Shown here piece by piece: positions 36,714 through 46,472 of a DNA stretch of 56,125 bases; within the stretch, counting starts at the first letter, position 1, and every line of letters begins with the position of its first letter. The notes under the pieces are model-generated. The model did no database searches. It worked only from the letters and a program-made list of their open reading frames with translations, and was not told the DNA's origin. Location: the NCBI GenBank assembly GCA_015661005.1, contig JACTTX010000009.1:1-56125 (forward strand). Direction: 5' to 3'. Source of the stretch: Candidatus Magasanikiibacteriota bacterium. GTDB lineage: Bacteria; Patescibacteriota; Patescibacteriia; Magasanikbacterales; JACTTX01. A program made the translations under genes and the position numbers.

Positions 36714-37517
36714 TTATTCCGCCTTCTCGGCGTTCGCCTCTTCAGAAACTTCCTCTTCCTTCTTCTTTCGTCCGCGTTTTTTAACCGGCTCTTCCGCCGT
36801 CATGGGCAAAGCGGCGGCCGCGGCTAAAACTTCAGATCCAGCCACAAACGAGAAGTGATCAATGATAATCTGCACGGCTTGACGCACGGCTTCAGCCGGA
36901 GAAATGGTGCCGTCCGTTTCAATCTTGAACGTTACTTTTTCATAATTGGTGATATCACCGACACGAGTGAACTCCACGGAATAACCAACATCCCGAACCG
37001 GCGTGTAGATGGCGTCAATGGCAATGGTGCCGAGTTCTAAACTTTTCCGATCCCGTTCTTCAACCGGCACAAAACCGCGTCCTTGCGCGACAAAAATTTC
37101 CATTTCTAAATCCCCTTTTCCGTCCGTCAGCGTGGCCAGATGCAAATCCTTATTCATGATTTCCACATTGGCGTCCGGTTCAATGTCGCTGGCCGTAACC
37201 TCCCGCTCTCCTTGGACGTGCAAGGACAAACGCACTTCTTCCGTGGTGAAAACCTTGAGACGCAGTTGTTTCAAATTCAAAATCACCTGCACGACATCCT
37301 CTTTAACGTTCGGGATGGTGCCAAACTCATGCGGCACACCCTTGATTTTGACCGCGGTTACGGCCGCGCCCGGCAGAGAGGAAAGCAAAACGCGACGCAG
37401 GGCGTTTCCAATGGTAGTGCCGTAACCCTGATGGAACGGCGTGATGGTCACCAAGGCCTCATTGGGCTTGGCGCCGGGCGTGTATTCAATCGTGGTGGGG
37501 AGTAAAATGTTTTCCAT
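36714..37517 (-). CDS. rpoA: DNA-directed RNA polymerase subunit alpha (NTD only)
   Basis: GYGTTIGNALRRVLLSSLPGAAVTAVKIKGVPHEF; C-terminus KKRGRKKKEEEVSEEANAEKAE instead of alpha-CTD. Confidence 0.95.
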   Translation of the reverse strand: MENILLPTTIEYTPGAKPNEALVTITPFHQGYGTTIGNALRRVLLSSLPGAAVTAVKIKGVPHEFGTIPNVKEDVVQVILNLKQLRLKVFTTEEVRLSLHVQGEREVTASDIEPDANVEIMNKDLHLATLTDGKGDLEMEIFVAQGRGFVPVEERDRKSLELGTIAIDAIYTPVRDVGYSVEFTRVGDITNYEKVTFKIETDGTISPAEAVRQAVQIIIDHFSFVAGSEVLAAAAALPMTAEEPVKKRGRKKKEEEVSEEANAEKAE

Positions 37518-37535
37518 ATTTTTGGAAAAAGAGCA

Positions 37536-38174
37536 TTAACGGGAATAGTACTCAACAATGGGCTTGGCGCTAAAAGCGTCCCCGAGTTCCATTCCCTGCG
37601 GCCGCGAGACAACGCGGGCGCTTAAATTATTAGTATCAAGTGATAACCAAGACGGCGGCGTGATCTTTTCCAGTGACGGTTTCAAATTCTCAAAATATTT
37701 TCCGTCTTTGTCCGAAACATGCACCACGATGGCGTCATCCAATCGCACCTGAATGGATGGAATGGTGACTTTTTTGCCGTTGACCGTAAAGTGGCCGTGA
37801 GCGACAAGTTGCCGCGCTTGGGCGCGCGATTTGGCGAGCCCCAAACGATAAATGACATTATCAAGACGCATTTCCAGCATCTGCTTCAAAATTTCTCCGG
37901 TATCGCCGGTTTTTTCCGAGGCCTTTATAACGTAATTGCGGAACTGGCGCTCAAAAATACCGTAGATGCGTTTGGCTTTCTGCTTCTCTCGCAACTGTTT
38001 GCCAAAACCGCTCATCTTCGGTTTGCGCGCGCCTTGCGTTGGGCCGTGCGCGCCGGGCGGAAAGGCGCGACGCACGACCGGACACTTGGACGTAAAACAT
38101 TTCTCACCTTTGAGGAAAAGTTTTTCGCCTTCACGGCGGCACTGGCGGCATTTTGGTCCGGTTAATCGTGCCAT
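37536..38174 (-). CDS. rpsD: 30S ribosomal protein S4
   Basis: GPKCRQCRREGEKLFLKGEKC, LRLDNVIYRLGLAKSRAQARQLVAHGHFTVNGKKV-type S4 domain. Confidence 0.96.
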   Translation of the reverse strand: MARLTGPKCRQCRREGEKLFLKGEKCFTSKCPVVRRAFPPGAHGPTQGARKPKMSGFGKQLREKQKAKRIYGIFERQFRNYVIKASEKTGDTGEILKQMLEMRLDNVIYRLGLAKSRAQARQLVAHGHFTVNGKKVTIPSIQVRLDDAIVVHVSDKDGKYFENLKPSLEKITPPSWLSLDTNNLSARVVSRPQGMELGDAFSAKPIVEYYSR

Positions 38175-38182
38175 AAATCAGG

Positions 38183-38692
38183 TTAGACGCGGCGCGGCCG
38201 TTTTTGGCGGCAACCGTTATGCGGGAGCGGCGTCATATCAATCACGGAAAGCACATTCAAACCGTTGGCGTTCAAGGCGCGAATGGCGCCTTCCCGCCCT
38301 TGTCCGATGCCTTTCAAAAAAACATCAACATCTCTCAAGCCCACATCGGCAATTTTTCCCAAAGCCGTTTTCACGATTATCCCGGCGGCGTACGGCGTTG
38401 ATTTTTTTGGGCCCTTGAAGCCGACTTGTCCGGCCGAGCACCAACCCAAAACATTTCCCTGCTTGTCCGCAAAGGTCACGATGGTGTTGTTGAAGGTTGC
38501 CAAAATATAAACATTGCCGTTGGTGATGGTCTTAGCGCCTTTCTTACGCTTGGCCTGTGGTTTGCGTTTAATTTTTGTTTTCCCGTCTTTTTTATCAGCT
38601 TCCGGTTTTTCTCCATTCTTTTCCGCAACGCCAACCTCACCGCCTTCGGCGGCCGCTATGTCAGTTTCTATTTTTTTTAGCTCGTCAGTCAT
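38183..38692 (-). CDS. rpsK: 30S ribosomal protein S11
   Basis: GNVYILATFNNTIVTFADKQGNVLGWCSAGQVGFKGPKKSTPYAA ... MTPLPHNGCRQKRPRRV. Confidence 0.96.
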   Translation of the reverse strand: MTDELKKIETDIAAAEGGEVGVAEKNGEKPEADKKDGKTKIKRKPQAKRKKGAKTITNGNVYILATFNNTIVTFADKQGNVLGWCSAGQVGFKGPKKSTPYAAGIIVKTALGKIADVGLRDVDVFLKGIGQGREGAIRALNANGLNVLSVIDMTPLPHNGCRQKRPRRV

Positions 38693-38736
38693 ACCTTATA
38701 CTTATGCTTAAACATTCTCTATTCTCTATTCTCCCC

Positions 38737-39132
38737 CTACGTCTTCTCGGCCGATGATTTTTTGCCGGAGCCCATGGTCTTCCGGGTATTATGCCGCACC
38801 GTCCGACAATTGGTTTTAGTGCGCTGTCCGCGCGTTGGCAATTCTTTAATGTGCCTGATGCCGCGATAGCACTTAATCTCTTTCAAACGCTTGATGTTGC
38901 TCAAAACCTCGCGCCGTAAATCGCCTTCAACACGAAAATTCTTTTCAACGTAATCGCGCAAATGATCAACGTCTTCCTGGGATAAATCTTTGGTGCGGGC
39001 ATCCGGGCTGATTTTCAAAACCGCCAAAATTTTTTGGCTCTGGGTGCGGCCAATACCGTAAATATACGGCAGAGCCGCTTCAATTCTTTTGTTAGCCGGT
39101 AAAACTATTCCCGCGATTCTGGCTGTGGCCAT
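38737..39132 (-). CDS. rpsM: 30S ribosomal protein S13
   Basis: [33 protein letters not shown] ... [33 protein letters not shown]; start MATAR at 39132. Confidence 0.95.
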   Translation of the reverse strand: MATARIAGIVLPANKRIEAALPYIYGIGRTQSQKILAVLKISPDARTKDLSQEDVDHLRDYVEKNFRVEGDLRREVLSNIKRLKEIKCYRGIRHIKELPTRGQRTKTNCRTVRHNTRKTMGSGKKSSAEKT

Positions 39133-39133
39133 A

Positions 39134-39247
39134 TCAACCTTGTCTTTGTTTATGTTTGGGGACCCTACAAATACAAACAACGCGTCCATGACGGCGCAAA
39201 ACTTTGCAATCCTTACAGATGGCTTTGACGGACGCTCTAACTTTCAT
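39134..39247 (-). CDS. rpmJ: 50S ribosomal protein L36
   Basis: Not in ORF track; translated by eye: [37 protein letters not shown]. Confidence 0.95.
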   Translation of the reverse strand: MKVRASVKAICKDCKVLRRHGRVVCICRVPKHKQRQG

Positions 39248-39298
39248 AAAACAAAACGCACAGGCCAACCTTACTGTGGCTCGGCCTGAACGTCACGA

Positions 39299-39535
39299 TT
39301 AGTAACGATAGACAATGCGACCTCTCGTGAGATCGTAAGGAGTGATGGCGACTTTAACTTCATCCCCGGGCAACAAGCGGATGCGATGCAAACGCATCTT
39401 TCCGGCCAAGTATCCGCGAATGCTGTGACCATTCTCAAGACGAATTTTGAAAGTTGCCGCCGGCAAAAGTTCCTCAACCACGCCTTTCATTTCCACGACG
39501 TCTTTTGAGGATCCTACTGGCTGGGGTTCTCCCAT
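39299..39535 (-). CDS. infA: translation initiation factor IF-1
   Basis: [61 protein letters not shown]. Confidence 0.95.
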   Translation of the reverse strand: MGEPQPVGSSKDVVEMKGVVEELLPAATFKIRLENGHSIRGYLAGKMRLHRIRLLPGDEVKVAITPYDLTRGRIVYRY

Positions 39536-39653
39536 AGTTCTAATTTCTTGGCTTAGTATAAAGGAAGGCCAATTAACTGTCAAGTGGTTCAGCGGATTTG
39601 TTAAAGAGTGTCAAGTTGCTGTGTTAAGCGAAAAATTCTGGGGGTGTGGATGA

Positions 39654-41327
39654 TTACTCGGTGTATCTTCCGCCCGGCGGATCAGTCAGATGCAGAAACT
39701 CTCCCCCATCAAAGAGAAAATACTGAATCTCCTTATCACGATTTGTCCGCCAAAAATTTTTAGTCATTTGGATTTCATAACGCCGCGCCCGAGCGCCAAC
39801 CAGATCCGTCAATTTCAAAATATAATCTTCGCTCTCCAAAAATTCCGGACCGCGGAACGGGTAGCCCTGATTGGCCGTAAAAATAAAACCGGATGACGCT
39901 TGCGTAAACGTAAAATTTTTAACACGATCCTGATCAGCGGTCAGAGCGATATTCACGGGCACGAAAATTGTGTCGGCCTGATCATCATCATATAAAAATT
40001 GTGTCGCCAACTTAAAAAATGGATGGGACAGCAGATGCGCGCCGTTATAATTATCCGGAAGCCACAAAAAAATTTCTCCGTGCGGCTTAGTAGATTTTTG
40101 CTCGGCGTAACTCACGAGCATTTTCTGGACACTGATACCGGCGCGGGCGTGCCAGCGCGCCTTGCGCAGAAGCAAGAAGCTGTTGCCGACAATAAAAATA
40201 ATTATTAAAACCATGAGCGCTAGGCGCATTTTTTTTCCGGCGCTCGACCACCAATTAATGACGGCTGTTGCGAGCCAGAGCACGAACCAAACTGACGGAT
40301 AATACAAATATCTTTCACCGCCGTCGTCAACGGCGCCGCGGAAAGTGTTGATTGTAAAAAAGGCGGCGGCCGGAGCGGCGGAGATTATTGTGAGAAGCAT
40401 GAGCCAGCCCGCATCCTGACGGCGGCGGAGCAACATGATGAGCCAAACTAAAATTACAACGGCCAGCGCCACGGCCAACCAGAGATGATCAAGAAAAAAA
40501 AGTGTTGTGGCGGTGCGCCAGCGGCCGCCGACAAAAAACATCGGCAGAGCGGCAAACAAAAAATTCCAGCCCTTAAGAGCGAGTGATGTTATTGTTAGTG
40601 GCTCGTGCAAATAATTAGCGGCAAAAAATCCGGTGGCGTAGGCGCGCACGAAGAAAAAACCAATGACCAAGGCGACGGCGCCACTGATTATGAGCCACAC
40701 GCGGCGCTCACGCAGTGATTCTTTTTTCTGCCAAGCGGCGAGAATTAAAAAAATTAGCGGAGCGGTGATGGCGAACTCCTTGCTCATCAAAGCCAGCGCG
40801 GTAAAAAATAAAGTCAACAGACCGGCCCGAACGCGTCCGGTTTTTAGAAAAGCAAGAAAACTTATTGCCGCCGCCAATAAAAACGCGGTGGCTAAGAGAT
40901 CGGCGCGACTGCCAATCCATAAAACCGGCTCGGCGTGAAAATGCGCCGTGCTAAAAAAAATAACGGCGAGCAAGGTTATACCGACCTGATGGGATTTGAA
41001 TAAACGCCATGAGAGGAGTCCGACTAAAAAGACGACGAGGAGATGCAGGAAGAGTGAAGTCAAATGAAAGGACAAGGGGCTTGGACCAAAAAACGCCAAG
41101 TCCGCAATTATTGAAAGAGTCATGAGCGGGCGGTAAGAGCCACCGTCACGGTTACCGGCATGATTGGTAATCAAGAGGTGCGGAATTGATGAGGGATTGG
41201 CCAACGCGCTTTTGGCCGTGCTTAAAAATTCAAAGTCATCGGCCACAAAAAAGGCGCGCTGGGCCGGGACAAAAAGTGCGGCCGAAAGAACGGCAATGGC
41301 GGCAACGTAGAAAAAAATGCCTCTCAT
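39654..41327 (-). CDS. multi-TM membrane protein, glycosyltransferase family 39/PMT-like
   Basis: Multi-TM profile; N-terminal FFVADDFEFLS acidic loop; next to GT2 and GtrA genes. Confidence 0.7.
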   Translation of the reverse strand: MRGIFFYVAAIAVLSAALFVPAQRAFFVADDFEFLSTAKSALANPSSIPHLLITNHAGNRDGGSYRPLMTLSIIADLAFFGPSPLSFHLTSLFLHLLVVFLVGLLSWRLFKSHQVGITLLAVIFFSTAHFHAEPVLWIGSRADLLATAFLLAAAISFLAFLKTGRVRAGLLTLFFTALALMSKEFAITAPLIFLILAAWQKKESLRERRVWLIISGAVALVIGFFFVRAYATGFFAANYLHEPLTITSLALKGWNFLFAALPMFFVGGRWRTATTLFFLDHLWLAVALAVVILVWLIMLLRRRQDAGWLMLLTIISAAPAAAFFTINTFRGAVDDGGERYLYYPSVWFVLWLATAVINWWSSAGKKMRLALMVLIIIFIVGNSFLLLRKARWHARAGISVQKMLVSYAEQKSTKPHGEIFLWLPDNYNGAHLLSHPFFKLATQFLYDDDQADTIFVPVNIALTADQDRVKNFTFTQASSGFIFTANQGYPFRGPEFLESEDYILKLTDLVGARARRYEIQMTKNFWRTNRDKEIQYFLFDGGEFLHLTDPPGGRYTE

Positions 41328-42019
41328 AATTGATAACGGCGGCGGATTTTAATCAGATCTTTGGCCATTTGCACACCATCGGTGATCACCCGGACAGTTG
41401 AATATCGCGATGGACGGACTTGCGCCACGGGAAACGCGCTGATTTTGAAACCGTAACGGCGCGCCGCGGCCAAAATTTCCACGTCAAAAGCAAAACCGTC
41501 AGTCGCGAGTTCCCTAAAAATCTGCCGGGCCGCGTCCACCCGAAATATTTTTATTCCGCATTGCGTGTCCGTAATTTCTCCGGTCAGTCCGTCAATGCAG
41601 ACGCGCCAAAAAAAACTTGTGAGTTGCCGCAGTGGACCGTTGGATGCAACCGCGTACGCGCCTGCATGCGCACGCGAACCGACAATGATGTCCACGGCGC
41701 CGCCTTGGAGAATATTTTGCATTTCCTTGAGCGGCTCCAGCCCATACGGCAAATCAGCGTCCGTGAAAGCAATGTATTCTCCGCCAGCCGTCAACACACC
41801 GGCTTTAACGGCCGCGCCTTTGCCGCGGTTCTCGGCAAAATTAATCACGCGCAGATCTAAAAAATCGTCCCGGCCGGACAAAATTTCTCCGGTGGCGTCA
41901 TCGCTTCCGTCATTCACAACAATTATTTCCGCGTCGCCGCCAAAAAAATCATTGATCCGGGAAATTGTGTCGGTAATCACCGCCGCCGCGTTGTATGCCG
42001 GAATAATAATGGAAAGCAT
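41324..42019 (-). CDS. glycosyltransferase family 2 (dolichyl-phosphate mannosyltransferase-like)
   Basis: LSIIIPAYNAAAVITDTISRI, AEIIVVNDGSDDATGE, YIAFTDADLPYGLEPL. Confidence 0.9.
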   Translation of the reverse strand: MLSIIIPAYNAAAVITDTISRINDFFGGDAEIIVVNDGSDDATGEILSGRDDFLDLRVINFAENRGKGAAVKAGVLTAGGEYIAFTDADLPYGLEPLKEMQNILQGGAVDIIVGSRAHAGAYAVASNGPLRQLTSFFWRVCIDGLTGEITDTQCGIKIFRVDAARQIFRELATDGFAFDVEILAAARRYGFKISAFPVAQVRPSRYSTVRVITDGVQMAKDLIKIRRRYQL

Positions 42020-42021
42020 AC

Positions 42022-42438
42022 TTATCGTTCACTTTTGAAAACCCAGAACCGATAAAGCAAAAACGTCCAGCTGACGACAATTCCAACGGCCAAAACTTTT
42101 GCCACCAGGTGCGGCAGATGAATCAGCTCCACGGCCAAAACCAAAAAAGCAATTTGAAATAAATTATTCCAGCCGACTAAAATTAGATAACGGATGAATT
42201 CAGCGCGTCCCTGTCCGCGGCTTTCAAAAGACCAATGCTTATTCAAAAGAAAATTATAAGTGATGGCGCAGGTCTGGGAGATAATCGTGGCCAAAATGTA
42301 CCAGACGCCCAGCCGTCGCACGGTTTCAAAAATTCCGGCGTCAATGATAAAAGAAGTCAAACCGGTGATGATATAGCGGCGCAACTGCCGCCGGTTGGCC
42401 ACGCACCAGTCCAAACAAACACGGATAGTTTTTCTCAT
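42022..42438 (-). CDS. GtrA-family membrane protein
   Basis: LRRYIITGLTSFIIDAGIFETVRR...SQTCAITYNFLLNKHWSFESRGQGRAEFIRYL...FLLYRFWVFK; start at MRKTIRV. Confidence 0.88.
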   Translation of the reverse strand: MRKTIRVCLDWCVANRRQLRRYIITGLTSFIIDAGIFETVRRLGVWYILATIISQTCAITYNFLLNKHWSFESRGQGRAEFIRYLILVGWNNLFQIAFLVLAVELIHLPHLVAKVLAVGIVVSWTFLLYRFWVFKSER

Positions 42439-42461
42439 AAGCAGCCGCGGGGGCCGGGAAA

Positions 42462-42893
42462 CTACTTCTGCCGGAAAAGCGCCCGCTCGCTCCACAAATA
42501 CAGCCCGAAAATAATCACGAGCACAATCAAAATTCCGTTCACCAAATAAGCGCCGGAAACAATCGCGGCGTAAATTGAATACGCGACAACCGCGAGCAAA
42601 AGCAACTCGTAGATGAGCATGGCCCAGAATTTCAAACGCCACATTTCAATGCCGACCCCGGCCAAAACAACGCCAATCAAACCGTAAAAAAGTGCCACCG
42701 GCGGTGATAATTTAAAAATAACAGCGGCAATGTAAAAGGCATACGTGGCGGCGGCAACGCCAAAAATTGATAGGGCCATTATCAACCACGTTGGTTTTTG
42801 TTTGGGGCCGATCGGCGCGACCGGCGACGGTGCTGGCGGCATAGCCGACGACGATTGCATTTCTGACGTTGGTTGTTGATTTTGATTTTCCAT
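42462..42893 (-). CDS. small integral membrane protein
   Basis: 143 aa, 4 predicted hydrophobic segments. Confidence 0.65.
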   Translation of the reverse strand: MENQNQQPTSEMQSSSAMPPAPSPVAPIGPKQKPTWLIMALSIFGVAAATYAFYIAAVIFKLSPPVALFYGLIGVVLAGVGIEMWRLKFWAMLIYELLLLAVVAYSIYAAIVSGAYLVNGILIVLVIIFGLYLWSERALFRQK

Positions 42894-42910
42894 AGAGTTT
42901 TGGTGAAGAT

Positions 42911-43041
42911 TGGAGAATAGTGAAAGCCAATAGCATTCTTGACTGGCGTTGGACAGTAACCTGCAAATGTCGTGTCTTCAATCAAGAACGCCATTTGCAG
43001 GTTACTGTCCAACACTCTGCCATTGGTCATTCACTATTCCA
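42911..43041. repeat. Palindromic repeat family A: outer 42911-43041, nested inner 42948-43013
   Basis: Inner 22-bp perfect arms GTTGGACAGTAACCTGCAAATG / CATTTGCAGGTTACTGTCCAAC; outer TGGAGAATAGTGAAAGCCAATAGCATTCT / ACTCTGCCATTGGTCATTCACTATTCCA. Confidence 0.9.
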
Positions 43042-43045
43042 CAAA

Positions 43046-45058
43046 TTAAATTAATTCCGCTTTAATTCTCCTGACGCCATTGCTCACCGCTTCCTCTTTC
43101 AAAATCCGAAAGGTCCCCAACTCACCGGTATGTGCCACGTGCGGCCCGCCGCAAATTTCTTTGGAAAAATAGCCGCGTTCGGCATCCCCAACCATGTACA
43201 CCTTTATTGTATCACCAATTTGACTGTACTTATCCTCAAAGAGCCCAATCGCGCCTTCTGTCTTGGCTTCCGCCACGGAAAGCATTTCAAAATGCACCGG
43301 TAAATCTTTTTTAATCTGCTCGTTCACGATATCCTCCACGGCCTTAATTTCTTCCATGGTCATCTTGGCCGGATGTGAAAAATCAAAGCGCAGGCGCTCG
43401 CGAGTGATATTGCTCCCCTTCTGAAAAACATGCGACCCAAGAATATTACGCAAGGCCTGATGAAGCAAATGGGTGGCGGTATGCAAGCGAGTTGATTCCA
43501 CGGAGTGATCAGCCAAACCGCCGGCGAATTTTTGTCCCAGACCGGCGCGGGAAATTTCCTGGTGCTTGCCAAATTCCGCTTTAAACACGATTTCATCAAA
43601 CGTCAAAGGTAGCCGCACCGTTCCCGAATGCTGTGCAGGATGTTCAATTTCGTCTAGAACTTCTGTGACGAGTTCAATCGGGAAACCGTCGGAAGTGTAC
43701 AAATCAAACAAAAATTTTCCGGAGATGCGAAAGTTATGAAGGAAGTGGTCAAGATGTTTTTTAATCTGGCTGGCGTCGCGCAAATCCAAAATGGCTTTAA
43801 GTTCATCATTGGAATTGAGCCACGGCGCTTTGGTGATGTTCTGCACAAAGGCCCGTGTTTCTCCGTCGTCAAATTTTCCGTCGGAAAATTGCGAAAGCAC
43901 ATTTTCCAAACCGTGCATTTCCCGAACCATCACTTCCAATTTTTTCAAACCGCGGGAGAGAGTGGTGCTGAATTTTTCTTCTTCCCGTTTTAATTCCTCA
44001 AAAATCCGGCCTTGATTTTTTTGGAGCTCCGGATAGACGTTCCCATATTCCGTGATCACTACTTCCGCCAATTTCACCAAAAACGATTCTTTAACGCCAA
44101 GCAAATATCCAAAACGCACGGCGCGGCGGATTAAACGCCGCAAAATATATCCTTGCCCAACATTTGACGGTGTCACGAATCGTTCATCCCCCAGAATAAA
44201 AACAGCGGAACGAACGTGATCGGCAATGACGCGCATAGCGCGTGTGGTTTCCGCGTTTTCCGTGTAGTTCCGGCCGCTGATTTCTTCAATTTTTTGGACA
44301 AGCGGCCGAAAAAGGGTGGTTTCATAGGGCGTACCGACCCCTTCCATAATAGCGGCCACCCGTTCCAACCCCATACCGGTATCAACGTTTTTTTGCTGGA
44401 GCGGTTCATAAACGCCGGGGGCGGTGGCCTTATACTCCATGAAAACATTATTCCAAATTTCCACCCAACGTTCGTCCGCCGGATCAAATTTTTCCGGCGG
44501 CGCTCCCGTGCTCACCCAATAAAAAATTTCCGTGTCCGGTCCTTGCGGCCCAAGCAATTTTCCGCCGGCCGGCCACCAATTATCTTCTTTCCCAAGATAG
44601 GCAATCCTTTCTTCCGGCACGCCCAAATTTTTCCAGCTGTCCGCTGATTCGGCATCGCGAGGCGCATCATTGTCTCCGGCAAAACAAGCGATGGCGATTT
44701 TTTTTTGGTCAAGATTCAACCATTGAGGCGATGTCAAAAATTCATAGCTCCAAGCGATGGCTTCTTTTTTAAAATAATCGCCTAAGGACCAGTTGCCGAG
44801 CATTTCAAAAAAAGTCAGATGACGGTTGTCCCCAACTTCCTCAATGTCTCCGGTGCGCAAGCATTTTTGCACATCCGCCAAACGCGTTCCGCCTGGATGT
44901 TTTTCACCAAGCAAATACGGCACGAGCGGATGCATGCCGGCCGTGGTAAAAAGCACAGTCGGATCATTTTCCGGAATTAAAGAAGCCGAAGGGATGATGG
45001 CGTGTCCCTTGTCTCTAAAAAAATCCAAAAATTTTTGCCGGATTTCCGCGGCAGTCAT
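43046..45058 (-). CDS. alaS: alanyl-tRNA synthetase, short form
   Basis: FLDFFRDKGHAIIPSASLIPENDPTVLFTTAGMHPLVPYLLG; editing-domain HTATHLLHQALR and CGGPHVAHTGELG; ends at VRRIKAELI. Confidence 0.95.
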   Translation of the reverse strand: MTAAEIRQKFLDFFRDKGHAIIPSASLIPENDPTVLFTTAGMHPLVPYLLGEKHPGGTRLADVQKCLRTGDIEEVGDNRHLTFFEMLGNWSLGDYFKKEAIAWSYEFLTSPQWLNLDQKKIAIACFAGDNDAPRDAESADSWKNLGVPEERIAYLGKEDNWWPAGGKLLGPQGPDTEIFYWVSTGAPPEKFDPADERWVEIWNNVFMEYKATAPGVYEPLQQKNVDTGMGLERVAAIMEGVGTPYETTLFRPLVQKIEEISGRNYTENAETTRAMRVIADHVRSAVFILGDERFVTPSNVGQGYILRRLIRRAVRFGYLLGVKESFLVKLAEVVITEYGNVYPELQKNQGRIFEELKREEEKFSTTLSRGLKKLEVMVREMHGLENVLSQFSDGKFDDGETRAFVQNITKAPWLNSNDELKAILDLRDASQIKKHLDHFLHNFRISGKFLFDLYTSDGFPIELVTEVLDEIEHPAQHSGTVRLPLTFDEIVFKAEFGKHQEISRAGLGQKFAGGLADHSVESTRLHTATHLLHQALRNILGSHVFQKGSNITRERLRFDFSHPAKMTMEEIKAVEDIVNEQIKKDLPVHFEMLSVAEAKTEGAIGLFEDKYSQIGDTIKVYMVGDAERGYFSKEICGGPHVAHTGELGTFRILKEEAVSNGVRRIKAELI

Positions 45059-45065
45059 GGGATAT

Positions 45066-46267
45066 TTACTTTTCCTGAAGTCGAGAATTGATACTCATCA
45101 CTCTTTTTACTTCATTATCCGTCAAACGAGTGTTCCACTCTATATCTTTATCATTTTGTGTAGCCACCAAGCGATCCACGTCTATTTTTGATTCACGTGT
45201 CAAATAAGCTGCTACGATCTTTTTTTCCATTTCTCTGAATGCGGCTTTTGCCGCTGGATCTAAACGATTACTTATCCCATCAAGAACCGTATCCAGATTT
45301 TGGAGACGAACCGCATCCGCCATCTGCTGCTTGTCCTCGGGATTTCTTTTTTTTACTCGCAATTCTGCGAGCTTATTGATCATTGTAACAAGCATCTCCG
45401 CCTCCTTCCCGGAATATTTTGTCTCATCTTCTGTTGGCTCAAACCCAAACTTTTCCATTCTTTTTTCCGTCCCTTTTAAGTCAATACCTTTTGCTCGCAT
45501 AGCGCAGAGCTCAATCAGATGATCACCGTTTGCAAACGGCTTCTTCGCAAAAACGGACGACAAATAATTATCCACTTTTTTATCACCGTCTTTCAACTTT
45601 GCGCCCACTTCCGCAAATTGTAATGCCCGCGCGAGCGCTCTTTCACGAATGTCTTGAGAATCTGAATACTTGCTTCGGGCTCTAATAGCCGATCATGCGA
45701 TGTTTCCCTGATAATAAATTCTGCCCGTGCTTTGAAATCTTTTTGATCAGCCACTTCTTCGGCATTCAGACGTCTAACTGCGTCTTCAGGCGACTCGGCT
45801 GGTGCCTTTTCTTCTGTGGCAGACGCTTTCCCCTCCGGCGACGGCTCAACGGCTTTTTCTTCAACGGGCGACGTGGCGGTCTCAAGTAAAGCCATCTCTC
45901 CATCCACTCGGGCAAGCTCCTGCTTGGCTCTTACCAACTGCTCCTCGGCCTGCGCGGCTTCTACTTTGATTGATTCCAACATTGCGACAACATCTGGCGC
46001 GGCATTTTTGCCAAGGCCACTCACAAAGCTTTCCGTCTCGGCCACGGCGCTCCGAGCATCACCTGCCGCCTTCTCTACCGCCGATACTTCCACTGTGACG
46101 CGCTTGCGTTCAGCCGAAAATTCACCGCGCTGTGCTTCACGGCTTTGAGCGGCGGCTTTTGCTTCCGCTTCCGCTTCCGCTTTGGATTTTTCGATAGCTT
46201 CCTTTTGAGCGTTCTCATGTCCCGCTTCTTTGGCCTTCATCTCGGCGAGTTGTTCTGAAAATCCCAT
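45066..46267 (-). pseudogene. coiled-coil hypothetical protein apparently split by frameshift (45593..46267 and 45066..45608)
   Basis: ETSHDRLLE in frame 1; SDSQDIRERALARALQFAEVGAKLKDGDKK in the frame of the downstream ORF continues upstream of its annotated start. Confidence 0.6.
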
Positions 46268-46275
46268 ATAAAGTA

Positions 46276-46452
46276 TTATTTTAACCCAAGCTTCTTTCTT
46301 ATGGCGGCAACCTTAAGAGCATCACTTTGTTTACTTCCCAGCTTCATCACGGCCTTGGCCTTCATCTTAAGATCAGCAAAAACCTTGTTTAAATCGCGAA
46401 ATTCACGTTCAAGGTTGGCCAAATTAACTTTAAGCTGTTTTTTATTAGTCAT
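46276..46452 (-). CDS. small coiled-coil protein
   Basis: Translated by eye: MTNKKQLKVNLANLEREFRDLNKVFADLKMKAKAVMKLGSKQSDALKVAAIRKKLGLK*. Confidence 0.5.
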   Translation of the reverse strand: MTNKKQLKVNLANLEREFRDLNKVFADLKMKAKAVMKLGSKQSDALKVAAIRKKLGLK

Positions 46453-46472
46453 ACTCGGGCATTACGACGATA

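Noticed and set aside
45066-45608. C-Ala fragment of a split alanyl-tRNA synthetase
   Set aside because: Sequence is charged coiled-coil without DHHA1/GGG motifs and transcriptionally upstream of alaS.
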